NCBI GenBank assembly: GCA_037968495.1
Contig: JBBKVP010000043.1
Span: 55,622 to 119,621, forward strand
Direction of reading: 5' to 3'
From: Aestuarierythrobacter sp037968495
GTDB taxonomy: Bacteria > Pseudomonadota > Alphaproteobacteria > Sphingomonadales > Sphingomonadaceae
DNA length: 64,000 nt
Numbering within the stretch: position 1 is the first letter of the stretch; the number at the start of each line of letters is the position of its first letter. The notes below the pieces were generated by a model that had not been told where the DNA came from, did not search any database, and worked only from the letters and a program-made list of their open reading frames with translations. Shown piece after piece: positions 1 through 7,160 of this stretch. Position numbers and translations under genes: made by a program.

Positions 1-1
1 C

Positions 2-427
2 TTTTGGCAGAAGGACGCTGGCGATCAGGGCTTGCCGGACCCAAGGCTTGGCGATCTGGGCGCCCGCTGGCTCGGCCCCGTATCAGACAATGACGAAGCC
101 GCCGAAAGCGAATGGCATGCCCACCGCCTATCGCTCGGTGTTCCGGAGGGCCGTGCGGAGCTGGGCGACGGCGAAACGCTATGGCTCGAGTGCAACGCGG
201 CTGAGCTAAAAGGAGTGAGCTTCGATAAGGGCTGTTACGTGGGCCAAGAAAACACTGCGCGGATGAACTGGCGGCAGAAGATCAGCCGTCGTTTACTTGT
301 CGTCTCGCTTGATCGTTCCGACGAGAAACGTCGCCGAATCGCCTATCCTGAATTGGGTCTCGCCATCGACCATTTGCGGGTTGCAGATCTTGAACCGGAT
401 CTCGCGCCGATCTGGTTGAAGCTCTAA
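2..427 (+). CDS. ygfZ: YgfZ/CAF17-like folate-binding protein, 3' part only
   Basis: The frame is open from the window edge, so the N-terminal part of the gene lies outside. The visible part holds the family signature K-G-C-Y-V-G-Q-E followed by a conserved basic stretch, which marks the YgfZ/GcvT-like proteins. This family binds folate and supports repair or assembly of certain iron-sulfur enzymes in the cytoplasm. The conserved cysteine of the signature is present. The stop codon overlaps by two bases with the stop of the convergent TetR gene. An internal TTG at 32 is open but is not a likely start because coding similarity runs upstream of it. Family assignment is firm; the exact role is known only from homologues. 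Confidence 0.85.
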   Translation, partial: FWQKDAGDQGLPDPRLGDLGARWLGPVSDNDEAAESEWHAHRLSLGVPEGRAELGDGETLWLECNAAELKGVSFDKGCYVGQENTARMNWRQKISRRLLVVSLDRSDEKRRRIAYPELGLAIDHLRVADLEPDLAPIWLKL

Positions 428-1014
428 CTCGCTAGAACGCCGTGTTCTTCAATCGAACGGTCAAGCATCGCGGCAGCAGCATTGCGCGCCTCATCCCGCG
501 GCAATCCTAGCGCCTGCGACATTGCCAACCCCATCAACGCATCGCCCAGCGCCATGAGCACTAGCGTGAGCGTGGTCTTGTGGAGCGGCTCGGCATCTTC
601 ATGACCGCCCGCCAGCTCGTCGACCAACTCATGAATGGTCTCAACAATCGGATCGAGCGCATCCTCATTACCCGAAATCTGCATCCACGAAGCAAGCGCA
701 CCTGCTCCCTCGCGGTCGAAAGCATCAAATGTCAGGTCAACAATTTCGCGAGGACTGCCTAGCCCGGCCCGCTGGGCGAAAACCGCCTCGCGGATTGTGG
801 CGCAAATTGCGGCGGCTAGATGCTTGGCGAGCGCCTTTTGCAAACCTGATGCAGAACCGAAATGATGGAGCAAGTTTGCGTGCGTCCGCCCGATCCTTGA
901 GGCGACAGCCTTCAGCGTCACAGATTGCGGCCCGGTTTCGATCAACAGCGCGCGCGCCGCTTCAAGCGCGGTACGGCGGCTTTCCTCTGGGGAGAGGCGG
1001 CGACGGGTGGTCAT
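424..1014 (-). CDS. TetR family transcriptional regulator
   Basis: A 196-residue protein with a TetR-type helix-turn-helix at about residues 32-54, ending in the usual hydrophobic helix that leads into an all-helical ligand-binding domain. Proteins of this family are dimeric repressors released by a small ligand. The ligand cannot be told from the sequence because the C-terminal domain is poorly conserved in the family. The gene is convergent with the ygfZ-like gene (stops overlap) and lies 28 bases downstream of the GNAT acetyltransferase on the same strand, so the two may be co-transcribed. ATG start at 1014. Confidence 0.85.
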   Translation of the reverse strand: MTTRRRLSPEESRRTALEAARALLIETGPQSVTLKAVASRIGRTHANLLHHFGSASGLQKALAKHLAAAICATIREAVFAQRAGLGSPREIVDLTFDAFDREGAGALASWMQISGNEDALDPIVETIHELVDELAGGHEDAEPLHKTTLTLVLMALGDALMGLAMSQALGLPRDEARNAAAAMLDRSIEEHGVLAS

Positions 1015-1042
1015 TGGTAACGGATCTCAATTGTCAGCCTGC

Positions 1043-1663
1043 TTAGAAAGCCAGCGGTAGAACCACGCGCTCCGCCCTGCAAGTGTGCGGACGCATACGT
1101 AACAATGCGCGCGGGGTTTGAGCCGCGCGCATCACATCACTTTCTTCACTGTCCTCGCCCAGCTGCATTTCGTAACGCATCGCAGGCGCCTTCGTCCCGC
1201 GGCCACAGCTGAAATCCATGCGGATTTCGCCGGTCGAGCGGAAGCCCAGTTTGGACAACACGCGGCCCGATTCCGGATTGTCCGTAAAGTGACCGGCGAC
1301 CAAGCGCTTGTGGCCCAACATCCGCGCTACTTCCAACACCGCAGCACCTGCTTCACTGGCCATGCCCTGACCCCAATATGGCCGAGCGATCCAATATCCG
1401 ATTTGCGTGTCATCGCCATCTTCGCCGAGGCCAATCTGGCCGACCATGTGCGAGCCATCCAAACCAGGCATCGTAATGACAAATCCCGGCCGCCATGGAT
1501 CCTGCGCGCGCTTGGCAAAGGCTTGGGCATCTTCCGCGCGATAGGGCCATGGCGCACGCGCCAGATTGCGGACGATGCCTTCATCGTCCAGCCGGTCATG
1601 CAGCGCTTGCCAATCTTCGGGGAAGGCGGGCCGCAGGAATAACCTGTCGGTGCGGATAAACAT
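1043..1663 (-). CDS. GNAT family N-acetyltransferase (RimJ/RimL type)
   Basis: A 206-residue acetyltransferase. The N-terminal strand T-x-R-L-x-L-R-P, the central beta strand of type QIGYWI, and the acetyl-CoA loop region around YWGQGMASEA identify the RimJ/RimL-like branch, followed by a G-F-R-S strand near residue 140. These enzymes move an acetyl group from acetyl-CoA to an amine, often a protein N-terminus or small molecule; the acceptor is unknown here. The open frame starts two codons earlier at a TTG, but the ATG at 1663 is preceded by a GAGAGGAG ribosome site seven bases upstream and is preferred. The last 40 residues or so, rich in Arg, extend beyond the fold. Confidence 0.82.
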   Translation of the reverse strand: MFIRTDRLFLRPAFPEDWQALHDRLDDEGIVRNLARAPWPYRAEDAQAFAKRAQDPWRPGFVITMPGLDGSHMVGQIGLGEDGDDTQIGYWIARPYWGQGMASEAGAAVLEVARMLGHKRLVAGHFTDNPESGRVLSKLGFRSTGEIRMDFSCGRGTKAPAMRYEMQLGEDSEESDVMRAAQTPRALLRMRPHTCRAERVVLPLAF

Positions 1664-1775
1664 CGTCAAACTCCTCTCGCCCCTACAGCAGGTTGTTAGC
1701 CTGTTCGCGTGACGCTTTCATTGCGAGGGAGGTTAGATGTGCAACGCCCGGGTTGAAAACCCGATCACAAATAAA

Positions 1776-1817
1776 GAGGGAGACAGGCCCCTCGTTAAAG
1801 GTGGCCCCGTCTCCCTC
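1776..1817 (-). terminator. Rho-independent terminator after rpmA
   Basis: A long inverted repeat: GAGGGAGAC at 1776-1784 pairs with GTCTCCCTC at 1809-1817, extended inward by GGCC at 1786-1789 and 1803-1806. Read on the minus strand, the stem is followed by a T-rich tract (CTTTATTTG), as expected of an intrinsic terminator. It lies about 65 bases past the rpmA stop, so it probably ends the rplU-rpmA transcript. Confidence 0.7.
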
Positions 1818-1841
1818 GAAACGCCAAATCATTGCTTGGCG

Positions 1842-1863
1842 GGGCCATCCTTGTGGACGGCCC
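1842..1863. other. Stem-loop directly downstream of rpmA
   Basis: Arms of nine bases at 1842-1850 and 1855-1863 pair with one G-U wobble around a four-base loop. On the plus strand it is followed by TTTTATT, on the minus strand it is preceded by the mirror A-tract, so it could act in either direction. A further small hairpin (CGCCAA/TTGGCG) lies between it and the terminator at 1776-1817. It may protect the 3' end of the ribosomal protein message or add to termination. Confidence 0.45.
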
Positions 1864-1881
1864 TTTTATTGAGTCGTCCGA

Positions 1882-2151
1882 TTATTCGGCGGCTTCTGCC
1901 ATCACGTCTACCGAGACGTATTTGCGGGCAAGTTTACCGGAATGGAAACGCACGCGGCCGCCCGAAAGCGCGAACAGTGTGTGATCTTTACCAATGCCGA
2001 CATTGGCGCCGGGATAGAACTTGGTACCGCGCTGACGCACGATGATGTTGCCTGGAACGACTTCCTGGCTGCCAAACTTCTTTACGCCGAGACGGCGACC
2101 TGCTGAATCGCGACCGTTGCGCGATGAGCCGCCTGCTTTTTTATGTGCCAT
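1882..2151 (-). CDS. rpmA: 50S ribosomal protein L27
   Basis: An 89-residue protein with the complete L27 pattern: the N-terminal MAHKKAGGSSRNGRDS, then RLGVKK, a GNIIVRQRGT strand and the G-x-D-H-T-L-F-A motif. L27 sits near the peptidyl-transferase centre of the large subunit, and its flexible N-terminus reaches the tRNA ends. The length matches the usual 85-95. It follows rplU by 29 bases on the same strand, the nearly universal L21-L27 pair. The N-terminus lacks the cleavable extension found in Firmicutes. Confidence 0.98.
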   Translation of the reverse strand: MAHKKAGGSSRNGRDSAGRRLGVKKFGSQEVVPGNIIVRQRGTKFYPGANVGIGKDHTLFALSGGRVRFHSGKLARKYVSVDVMAEAAE

Positions 2152-2180
2152 TGCAAAATGCTCCGAATTCTATTGAGGCC

Positions 2181-2720
2181 TCAATCGGCCTTCTTTTTCG
2201 CTGCGGGTTTCTTGTCTGCTGCTGCCTTCTTAGGCGCTGCGTCCTTCTTAAGAGCGGCCTTCTTGGGAGCGGCCTTCTTGGCTGCTGGCTTGTCGTCAGC
2301 CTTAGGGGCTGCTTTCTTAGCCGGAGCCTTCTTGGCTGCTTCCGCCTTAGGAGCGGCTGCCTTGGCTTCCTTCTTGGGAGATTCTTCCGTCTTCACAGCC
2401 GCGGCTTTCTTAGGAGCCTTCGAATCGCCGACAGCCATGATGCGCAGCAGCGTCATCTGCTGACGGTGGCCTTGCTTACGGCGATAGTTGTGACGGCGAC
2501 GCTTTTTGAAAACGATCACCTTCTCACTCTTCGCCTGAGCGATGATTTCAGCCGAGACAGCAACTTTCGCCGCGTCCTTAACGCCGTCAGCATCGCCTGC
2601 CATCAGAACGTCGCCCAGCGAAATGGTATCGCCCGCTTCGCCAGCAAGCTTTTCAACCGCGATTTTGTCTCCGGCAGCAACCCGATACTGTTTGCCGCCA
2701 GTGCGCACTACTGCGAACAT
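2181..2720 (-). CDS. rplU: 50S ribosomal protein L21 with long Lys/Ala-rich C-terminal tail
   Basis: Residues 1 to about 102 are a normal L21: MFAVVRTGGKQYRV at the start and the FKKRRRHNYRRKQGHRQ rRNA-binding stretch, ending near LLRIMAVG. L21 binds 23S rRNA in the large subunit. After this comes a tail of about 75 residues built almost only of Lys, Ala, Pro, Asp and Glu, with repeated AAPKK and PAKKA units, making the protein 179 residues against the usual 100-105. Such tails occur in L21 of some sphingomonads. The tail is low complexity and probably disordered; its role is unknown. First gene of the rplU-rpmA unit. Confidence 0.96.
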   Translation of the reverse strand: MFAVVRTGGKQYRVAAGDKIAVEKLAGEAGDTISLGDVLMAGDADGVKDAAKVAVSAEIIAQAKSEKVIVFKKRRRHNYRRKQGHRQQMTLLRIMAVGDSKAPKKAAAVKTEESPKKEAKAAAPKAEAAKKAPAKKAAPKADDKPAAKKAAPKKAALKKDAAPKKAAADKKPAAKKKAD

Positions 2721-2797
2721 GGTGTTCTATCCGTTCATTGTCGTGTGTCGCATCATCCAGCATCGCGATCTTACGAAGGCTTTACATAGACAATGCG

Positions 2798-2821
2798 CCG
2801 GCAGCCCGCAAAGGGTGCCGG
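2798..2821 (-). promoter_or_regulatory. Stem-loop in the rplU 5' leader
   Basis: CCGGCA at 2798-2803 pairs perfectly with TGCCGG at 2816-2821. It lies between the predicted rplU promoter and the start codon, in a leader of roughly 100 bases. Ribosomal protein leaders are often autoregulatory, but I do not recognise this hairpin as a named L21 leader. Confidence 0.3.
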
Positions 2822-2832
2822 AAAGATGGGAG

Positions 2833-2861
2833 CCGTTAAGCGAAGCTGCCTGACCTGTCAA
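2833..2861 (-). promoter_or_regulatory. Predicted sigma-70-type promoter of rplU-rpmA
   Basis: On the minus strand TTGACA (2856-2861) is followed after 17 bases by TAACGG (2833-2838), a good -35 and a moderate -10 element. It faces rplU, whose start codon is about 110 bases downstream. Confidence 0.5.
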
Positions 2862-2924
2862 CTTTAGTGACCGGTTTTTGGCGGCTCATTTTTCGTCTTA
2901 CTGGCATGCGTCGCATAGGCTGCT

Positions 2925-3449
2925 ATGGCGGTTTCCATGATACGTAAAGCCGTCATTGCAATTTTGCTGTTTTTCCTAGGCGCCTGCGCTGGAAGCGGAG
3001 ACCGCTATCCCTCTCTGGAAATCCGCGATGTGGAGCGTGTGCAGGGATCGTTTGATCCAGTAAATGCGGGCCAATCCGCCCTACCTGCCCCGGTGGCGGC
3101 CCCCAGCGCAGACACAATTCAGCGCCTGTCCGATTTGACCGCATCAGTCTCCACAATTCATGCGGAATTCGAACGAGCTACCCCTAAAACATCAAAAATT
3201 GTATCCTCCGCCCGCAATGCATCAGTCGCCAGTGATGGTTGGGCTTCAGCTCAGGTCGCGCTGTCCGATCTCGAATCGATTCGCAGCCGCGCGGCTGTTG
3301 CACTGGCCGATATCGAAACGGTCTATGTCGGTGCCCGGCTAGAGGCGCAGCAATTGGATGCGATCACGGCAGCACGCAGAAAAGTTCTGGGCCTAATCGC
3401 TGAAGAAGACGCAGTGCTCGCCAGACTTCGCGGACAGATGGCAAGGTGA
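2925..3449 (+). CDS. Predicted lipoprotein of unknown function
   Basis: A protein of up to 174 residues with a lipoprotein signal: a basic start (MIRK), a hydrophobic helix and the lipobox L-G-A-C with the modified cysteine at residue 21. After cleavage it should be anchored in a membrane on the periplasmic side. The rest is mostly helical with heptad-like Ala/Leu/Val spacing from about residue 64 on, suggesting a coiled coil. The ATG at 2937 (MIRKAV...) gives a more typical signal peptide and may be the true start; neither start has a clear ribosome site. It ends seven bases before the fnr-type gene, so the two may be co-transcribed. I do not recognise the family. Confidence 0.7.
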   Translation: MAVSMIRKAVIAILLFFLGACAGSGDRYPSLEIRDVERVQGSFDPVNAGQSALPAPVAAPSADTIQRLSDLTASVSTIHAEFERATPKTSKIVSSARNASVASDGWASAQVALSDLESIRSRAAVALADIETVYVGARLEAQQLDAITAARRKVLGLIAEEDAVLARLRGQMAR

Positions 3450-3456
3450 TCTTTCA

Positions 3457-4137
3457 ATGAGCCTCGCTTGCGCCACCTGCCCTGTCCGTGACAGTGCCGC
3501 TTGCTCGGTCCTAACCGAAGATGAGCGCGAGGTGCTTTCCGCTGCAGGCCGCACGCGCATGCTCAAACGCGGCGAAATGATGTTTGCCGCAGGTGACGAA
3601 GACGCCGCCTGCGCAACGCTCGTCACTGGCGCGTTGAAGGTATGTTCTACGGACATCGATGGAAACGAACGCATCTTGGCGCTTGTCCATCCATCTGGCT
3701 TTATCGGTGAGCTATTCTTGCCTTTCGCGCATCATGATGTCGTTGCCCTGACCGACAGCAAACTCTGCACCTTTGCGAAGGGCGATTTCGAAGGCGCGAT
3801 CGAACGATATCCAGCGCTCAGCCGCGCGCTGCTGCGCCGTTCGCAAGAGGATCTACACGCTAGCCGGGTGCTGATGGAACTTGCCGGTAAACATAGCGCT
3901 GCCGAAAAGGTCGGTTCGTTCATGCTAGCGCTTGCCAATGCAGCAAGCTCATCCCCCTGCCATCCGGCGGATCACTTCGATCTCCCGCTCAGCCGCGGAG
4001 ATATGGCGAATATGCTTGGCCTGACGATTGAAACCGTCAGTCGCCAGATTACGCGCTTGGAAAAAGCTGGCGCTATCCGCCGCAACGGTTCGCGCGGGAT
4101 CGAACTGGTCGACCCCGCGCTTCTCTCACCGGTTTGA
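3457..4137 (+). CDS. Crp/Fnr family regulator, Fnr type with iron-sulfur cysteines
   Basis: A 226-residue cAMP-receptor-type regulator. The N-terminus has C5-x2-C8-x7-C16 and a further Cys at 104, the four-cysteine arrangement used by FNR/FnrL proteins to hold an oxygen-labile 4Fe-4S cluster. A cyclic-nucleotide-type beta barrel spans about residues 25-125 and a winged helix lies in residues 140-220. The recognition helix carries E-T-V-S-R (192-196), the FNR-type contact set that predicts binding to TTGAT-N4-ATCAA. A perfect copy of that site lies 491 bases downstream, in front of the convergent membrane protein gene. It should switch gene expression at low oxygen. Functional assignment is inferred from residues. 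Confidence 0.9.
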   Translation: MSLACATCPVRDSAACSVLTEDEREVLSAAGRTRMLKRGEMMFAAGDEDAACATLVTGALKVCSTDIDGNERILALVHPSGFIGELFLPFAHHDVVALTDSKLCTFAKGDFEGAIERYPALSRALLRRSQEDLHASRVLMELAGKHSAAEKVGSFMLALANAASSSPCHPADHFDLPLSRGDMANMLGLTIETVSRQITRLEKAGAIRRNGSRGIELVDPALLSPV

Positions 4138-4145
4138 TCAGCCGC

Positions 4146-4574
4146 TTAGACCAGCGCGATAATCACCGCTACGGCGAGCCCCCACCCGACAACCATCACA
4201 GGAAGGATCAGCATCTGCACCGCCGCTTCGGAGCCTGCGAGGCGTCCAGTGTTGGTGTCGATGCCGCGTGACATGAGCTGCCCCCAGCTCTTCACAAACT
4301 TGTCCGTCTGGGGCGTTTGACGCAGCATCATGCCGGGGACTGCGAAAAACATTCCGATGAATGTGACGATGATTGCCATTGGAATGATCAGGCCGGGCGT
4401 AGACACAGCCGAAGCCATGATAGCCAGAAAACCAAGATAGCACGCAGCCATGGTGACATAGAGACCACGCGGCAGTTCGAAGCTGCGATCGACCTTCGGA
4501 GCCTGCTTTAGAACTACGTCTGTATGGATGGTCGCCTTGTCGGCAATTAGTTCGCGGGTCTGGGTCTGTGACAT
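4146..4574 (-). CDS. Small three-helix membrane protein, candidate Fnr target
   Basis: A 142-residue protein with a polar N-terminal part (1-37) and three predicted membrane helices at about 38-57, 61-80 and 119-141, with a polar loop between the second and third. I do not recognise the family and find no catalytic motif. Its stop is eight bases from the stop of the Fnr-type gene, so the two are convergent neighbours. The region before its ATG carries a perfect Fnr box 54 bases upstream, which suggests control by oxygen and a role in the microaerobic state. It is transcribed in the direction of the moa and cta genes but has its own upstream site. Confidence 0.75.
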   Translation of the reverse strand: MSQTQTRELIADKATIHTDVVLKQAPKVDRSFELPRGLYVTMAACYLGFLAIMASAVSTPGLIIPMAIIVTFIGMFFAVPGMMLRQTPQTDKFVKSWGQLMSRGIDTNTGRLAGSEAAVQMLILPVMVVGWGLAVAVIIALV

Positions 4575-4627
4575 GGGGGCTTCTCCTCTTTGATGCCCCT
4601 TTATGCAGCCGCGATTCGCCTCATGCC

Positions 4628-4641
4628 TTGATCAGGATCAA
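4628..4641 (-). promoter_or_regulatory. Perfect Fnr box TTGAT-N4-ATCAA
   Basis: TTGAT (4628-4632), CAGG, ATCAA (4637-4641) match the FNR consensus in every position. The site lies between the end of moaE (4652) and the start of the membrane protein gene (4574), 54 bases before its ATG, a distance that fits activation of that gene. The Fnr-type regulator with matching recognition residues is next door. Confidence 0.75.
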
Positions 4642-4651
4642 ATCTGGCGGC

Positions 4652-5101
4652 TCATTGATTGTCCCACCGTGCGAGGTCCGCGTAATCTTCTGCGCGGGTT
4701 TCAATCCAGTGCCATTCGCCCGCGCGTTTTTCCCGTTTCCAAAACCAAGCGCGGCTCTTGAGATGGTCCATGCAAAAAGCGACGGCATCGATTGCGCCAC
4801 GACGGTGCTTTGAAGCAGCGGAAACACACACAATCGGTTCGCCGGGCCGTAACTGACCGACACGGTGGACCATCAGCAGGCCCATCAGATCGAAACGGTC
4901 GAACACCTGATCAGCCAGACCATGCATGCCGGGAAGCGTGATCGGTTCATAATGCGTGAGCTCGAGCGCCTCGACGCCTCCTTCCGAGCGCACTTCGCCG
5001 ACGAAGGTGCATATCCCGCCAAGACCGGGGTTGGCGTTTGAGAATTGGCCGATCAGCGTGCCGGGAATGAACATTTCCGTCAGCAGGCGAATATCACGCA
5101 T
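4652..5101 (-). CDS. moaE: Molybdopterin synthase catalytic subunit MoaE
   Basis: A 149-residue MoaE. It shows the family marks G-E-V-R near residue 35, the H-R-V-G motif at 79-82, the S-K-H-R stretch at 97-100 and the catalytic lysines in K-S-R-A-W-F-W-K (K115, K122). With MoaD it inserts two sulfurs into cyclic pyranopterin monophosphate to make molybdopterin in the cytoplasm. It lies eight bases after moaD, the last gene of moaA-moaD-moaE. Start at 5101 is an ATG with no competing upstream start. Confidence 0.96.
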   Translation of the reverse strand: MRDIRLLTEMFIPGTLIGQFSNANPGLGGICTFVGEVRSEGGVEALELTHYEPITLPGMHGLADQVFDRFDLMGLLMVHRVGQLRPGEPIVCVSAASKHRRGAIDAVAFCMDHLKSRAWFWKREKRAGEWHWIETRAEDYADLARWDNQ

Positions 5102-5109
5102 AGAGAGTC

Positions 5110-5352
5110 TCAGCCCCCGCTAACGGGAGGCAGCAATGCGATTTCATCGCCATCGGTGGCCGCGAGCGCGGTCTTGTCGGCAAGCACCTTGCCAGCGCAG
5201 GCGACATTTACTCGGTCCACCTGCAATTGTTCGGCAACCTCCGGTCCAACGAGTGCGAGCAAGCCAGCCCAGTCGAGCGGGCCTGCAACTTCACGTTCCT
5301 GCTCGCCAGCCAGGTCAGCGAGCGGGCCTAGAAACACTATGCGAATTGTCAT
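5110..5352 (-). CDS. moaD: Molybdopterin synthase sulfur carrier subunit MoaD
   Basis: An 80-residue ubiquitin-like protein ending in the Gly-Gly tail (PPVSGG) that is thiocarboxylated to carry sulfur to MoaE. The ILP-type DGDEIALLPPVSGG end is the usual MoaD signature. Length is typical. It sits three bases after moaA and eight before moaE, so the three are one translation unit for molybdenum cofactor synthesis. No molybdoenzyme gene is visible in this window. Confidence 0.95.
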   Translation of the reverse strand: MTIRIVFLGPLADLAGEQEREVAGPLDWAGLLALVGPEVAEQLQVDRVNVACAGKVLADKTALAATDGDEIALLPPVSGG

Positions 5353-5355
5353 GGG

Positions 5356-6408
5356 TTAGCCCCCTGTCATCGACATGTGGCGCGGCTGGGCTGGCTCTGC
5401 CCCTGCCTCATCAATCCGGAAGTGGTGGCGTTCGGGTTTGATCCGCATTGCCTCATTCAGGGCCTGCTCCAACTGCGCTTCAGGATCATCTGAACGCAAT
5501 GCTGCGCGAATATCGACCAGCTCGCTACCACCCAGGCATGGATAAAGCTGGCCAGTGGCCGTGACCCGCACACGGTTGCAGCCATCGCAGAAATTGTTGG
5601 TTAGCGGCGTAATCATGCCCAGCCTGCCGTCCGTTTCGGCGACATCGAAATAGCGTGCCGGACCGCCTGTGCGGTGATCATTTGATGTCAGGGTGAACTG
5701 CGCGTCCAGCGCAGCTTTGACAGCTGTTAGCGGCAGATAGTGGTCTGTCCTGTCGCCATCCACTTCGCCCATCGGCATGACTTCGATCAGCGTTATGTCA
5801 TGACCTTCGCAATGCGCCCAGCGCATAAGTGTGCCGATTTCGTCCTCATTCACGCCCTTCAGTGCGACGGTATTGAGTTTCACTGCCAAGCCGGCAGCCT
5901 TTGCCGCCGCGATGCCTTCGAGCACTTGAGGTAAACCGTTACGCCGCGCCAGTTTTGCAAAGCGATCACGGTCCAGCGTGTCGAGCGAAACATTGATCCG
6001 CCGAATACCTGCGCTGGCAAGCTCCTCCGCGTAGGTCGCAAGCTGCATGCCGTTAGTCGTCATCGTCAGCTCGTCCAGCCCATCCCCGACATGGCGGCCT
6101 AATGCGCGGACAAGATCGATCATGTCGCGCCGCACCAGTGGTTCGCCGCCCGTCAGGCGGATTTTGCGGATGCCCCGCGCCATAAAGCCGAGTGACATCT
6201 GGTAGAGTTCTTCGAGACTAAGCACCTCCGCCTTGGGCAAGAACTTCATGCGTTCAGGCATGCAATAGGTGCAGCGCAGATCGCAACGGTCGGTTACCGA
6301 CAGCCGCAGGTAGCTGACGTGCCGCTGATAGCGGTCGATGAGAGGTTCCAAGGAGGGTGCTGCTGCGCTCACAAATACATCATGCCGTAAATGTCGCCGC
6401 TGCGCCAT
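5356..6408 (-). CDS. moaA: GTP 3',8-cyclase MoaA (radical SAM)
   Basis: A 350-residue radical SAM enzyme that converts GTP to the cyclic dehydro-GTP intermediate of molybdenum cofactor synthesis. The SAM-cluster cysteines are C42, C46 and C49 (C-D-L-R-C-T-Y-C). The C-terminal cluster region F-C-D-G-C-N-R-V-R and the conserved double glycine at the very end (MTGG) are also present. The ATG at 6408 overlaps the end of the preceding gene by 29 bases. A GTG at 6372 (residue 13) lies just past that gene's stop and could be the true start, shortening the protein to 338; no ribosome site decides between them. Confidence 0.95.
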   Translation of the reverse strand: MAQRRHLRHDVFVSAAAPSLEPLIDRYQRHVSYLRLSVTDRCDLRCTYCMPERMKFLPKAEVLSLEELYQMSLGFMARGIRKIRLTGGEPLVRRDMIDLVRALGRHVGDGLDELTMTTNGMQLATYAEELASAGIRRINVSLDTLDRDRFAKLARRNGLPQVLEGIAAAKAAGLAVKLNTVALKGVNEDEIGTLMRWAHCEGHDITLIEVMPMGEVDGDRTDHYLPLTAVKAALDAQFTLTSNDHRTGGPARYFDVAETDGRLGMITPLTNNFCDGCNRVRVTATGQLYPCLGGSELVDIRAALRSDDPEAQLEQALNEAMRIKPERHHFRIDEAGAEPAQPRHMSMTGG

Positions 6409-6715
6409 CCGTAGGTAGGAGCTGGCCGGTCACACCGGGCGCCTTCGCCAGATATTCGAGCGTGGCGGTGATCGTATCCGAACTATCGCCTGACACCAGA
6501 TTTATCCGCTTGGGAGCAGCCTCACGCGCGAGATCCTGTGCTGCGGCTCTGCGCCAAGCAGCATGATCATGCGGGGCCATTGGCAAAACGACAACCAGCG
6601 CTTCGGCATCAGTCGCCAGCATCTCGCGCGCTTGCGGCACATGCTCGGCATAAAATAGCGCAGCAGCTTCCAGCGCTTCTTCCGGCAATTCCTCGATGCG
6701 TAAGACGGCCTGCAT
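6380..6715 (-). CDS. Short Rossmann-like protein resembling the end of an SDR enzyme
   Basis: A 111-residue protein between folB and moaA. Its last third reads T-A-T-L-E-Y-L-A-K-A-P-G-V-T-G-Q-L-L, close to the C-terminal strand of short-chain dehydrogenases (VTGQxxxVDGG). The N-terminal NAD-binding TGxxxGxG and the YxxxK catalytic pair are absent. So this is either a small stand-alone domain kept by selection or a trimmed SDR gene. In related bacteria an SDR or pteridine-reductase-like gene often sits next to folB, which makes a relic plausible. It starts five bases after folB stops and overlaps moaA, so it is within the operon. Function unknown. Confidence 0.6.
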   Translation of the reverse strand: MQAVLRIEELPEEALEAAALFYAEHVPQAREMLATDAEALVVVLPMAPHDHAAWRRAAAQDLAREAAPKRINLVSGDSSDTITATLEYLAKAPGVTGQLLPTDGAAATFTA

Positions 6716-6720
6716 GGCGA

Positions 6721-7092
6721 TCAGCGCCGCTCCCGCCGCAATGTAATGCCGATCTGCTCGTTATGTTCAGCAATGGCGAGCTTCACGATTTTCACCGTCA
6801 CCGCCAGCACGCGCTCGTCCTGCACAAACAAGGTCTCGCAGATATGGTCGGCGACCGCTTCGATCAGCTTGAAATGGACGCCCTCCGGCAAAGCGCTGGT
6901 CGCAGCGTCCTTCAAATCCATGTAATTCTTGCTCGCCGTAAGCGGCATTTCCGCATCGTAACTGTCCAGCGGCTTCATCTCCGCCTGAACGGTGAAGCGC
7001 AGCGGCTGGGCCTTGCCTGTTTCTTCCGAATAAATGCCCGTCAGGACATCATGTTCGAGTTCGGCAACTTCGAGGATCAAACTATCGGCCAT
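6721..7092 (-). CDS. folB: Dihydroneopterin aldolase (FolB-like)
   Basis: A 123-residue protein of the dihydroneopterin aldolase fold. The N-terminal strand with G-I-Y-S-E-E-T-G-K-A-Q, the N-Y-M-D-L-K-D helix start, and the E-A-V-A-D-H-I helix match FolB. It cleaves dihydroneopterin to hydroxymethyl-dihydropterin and glycolaldehyde in folate synthesis. Length is usual for FolB. It is followed closely by the short Rossmann-like gene and the moa genes, so pterin and molybdopterin genes form one run. Some members of this family act on other pterins, so the substrate is inferred. Confidence 0.85.
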   Translation of the reverse strand: MADSLILEVAELEHDVLTGIYSEETGKAQPLRFTVQAEMKPLDSYDAEMPLTASKNYMDLKDAATSALPEGVHFKLIEAVADHICETLFVQDERVLAVTVKIVKLAIAEHNEQIGITLRRERR

Positions 7093-7160
7093 ATCGGCTC
7101 CGGCGGTTCATGAGTGAGGCGCGGCACTGGCACCGCGGCGCGGGATTCGCAAGGCGGCGG

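Noticed and set aside
1737..2045. Plus-strand frame with a good GAGGGAGG ribosome site
   Set aside because: It runs through the rpmA terminator and then antisense to rpmA; the ribosome-like site is probably chance.
2124..2789. 221-codon plus-strand frame opposite rplU
   Set aside because: The Leu/Cys-rich protein is the mirror of the AK-rich L21 tail and has no own features.
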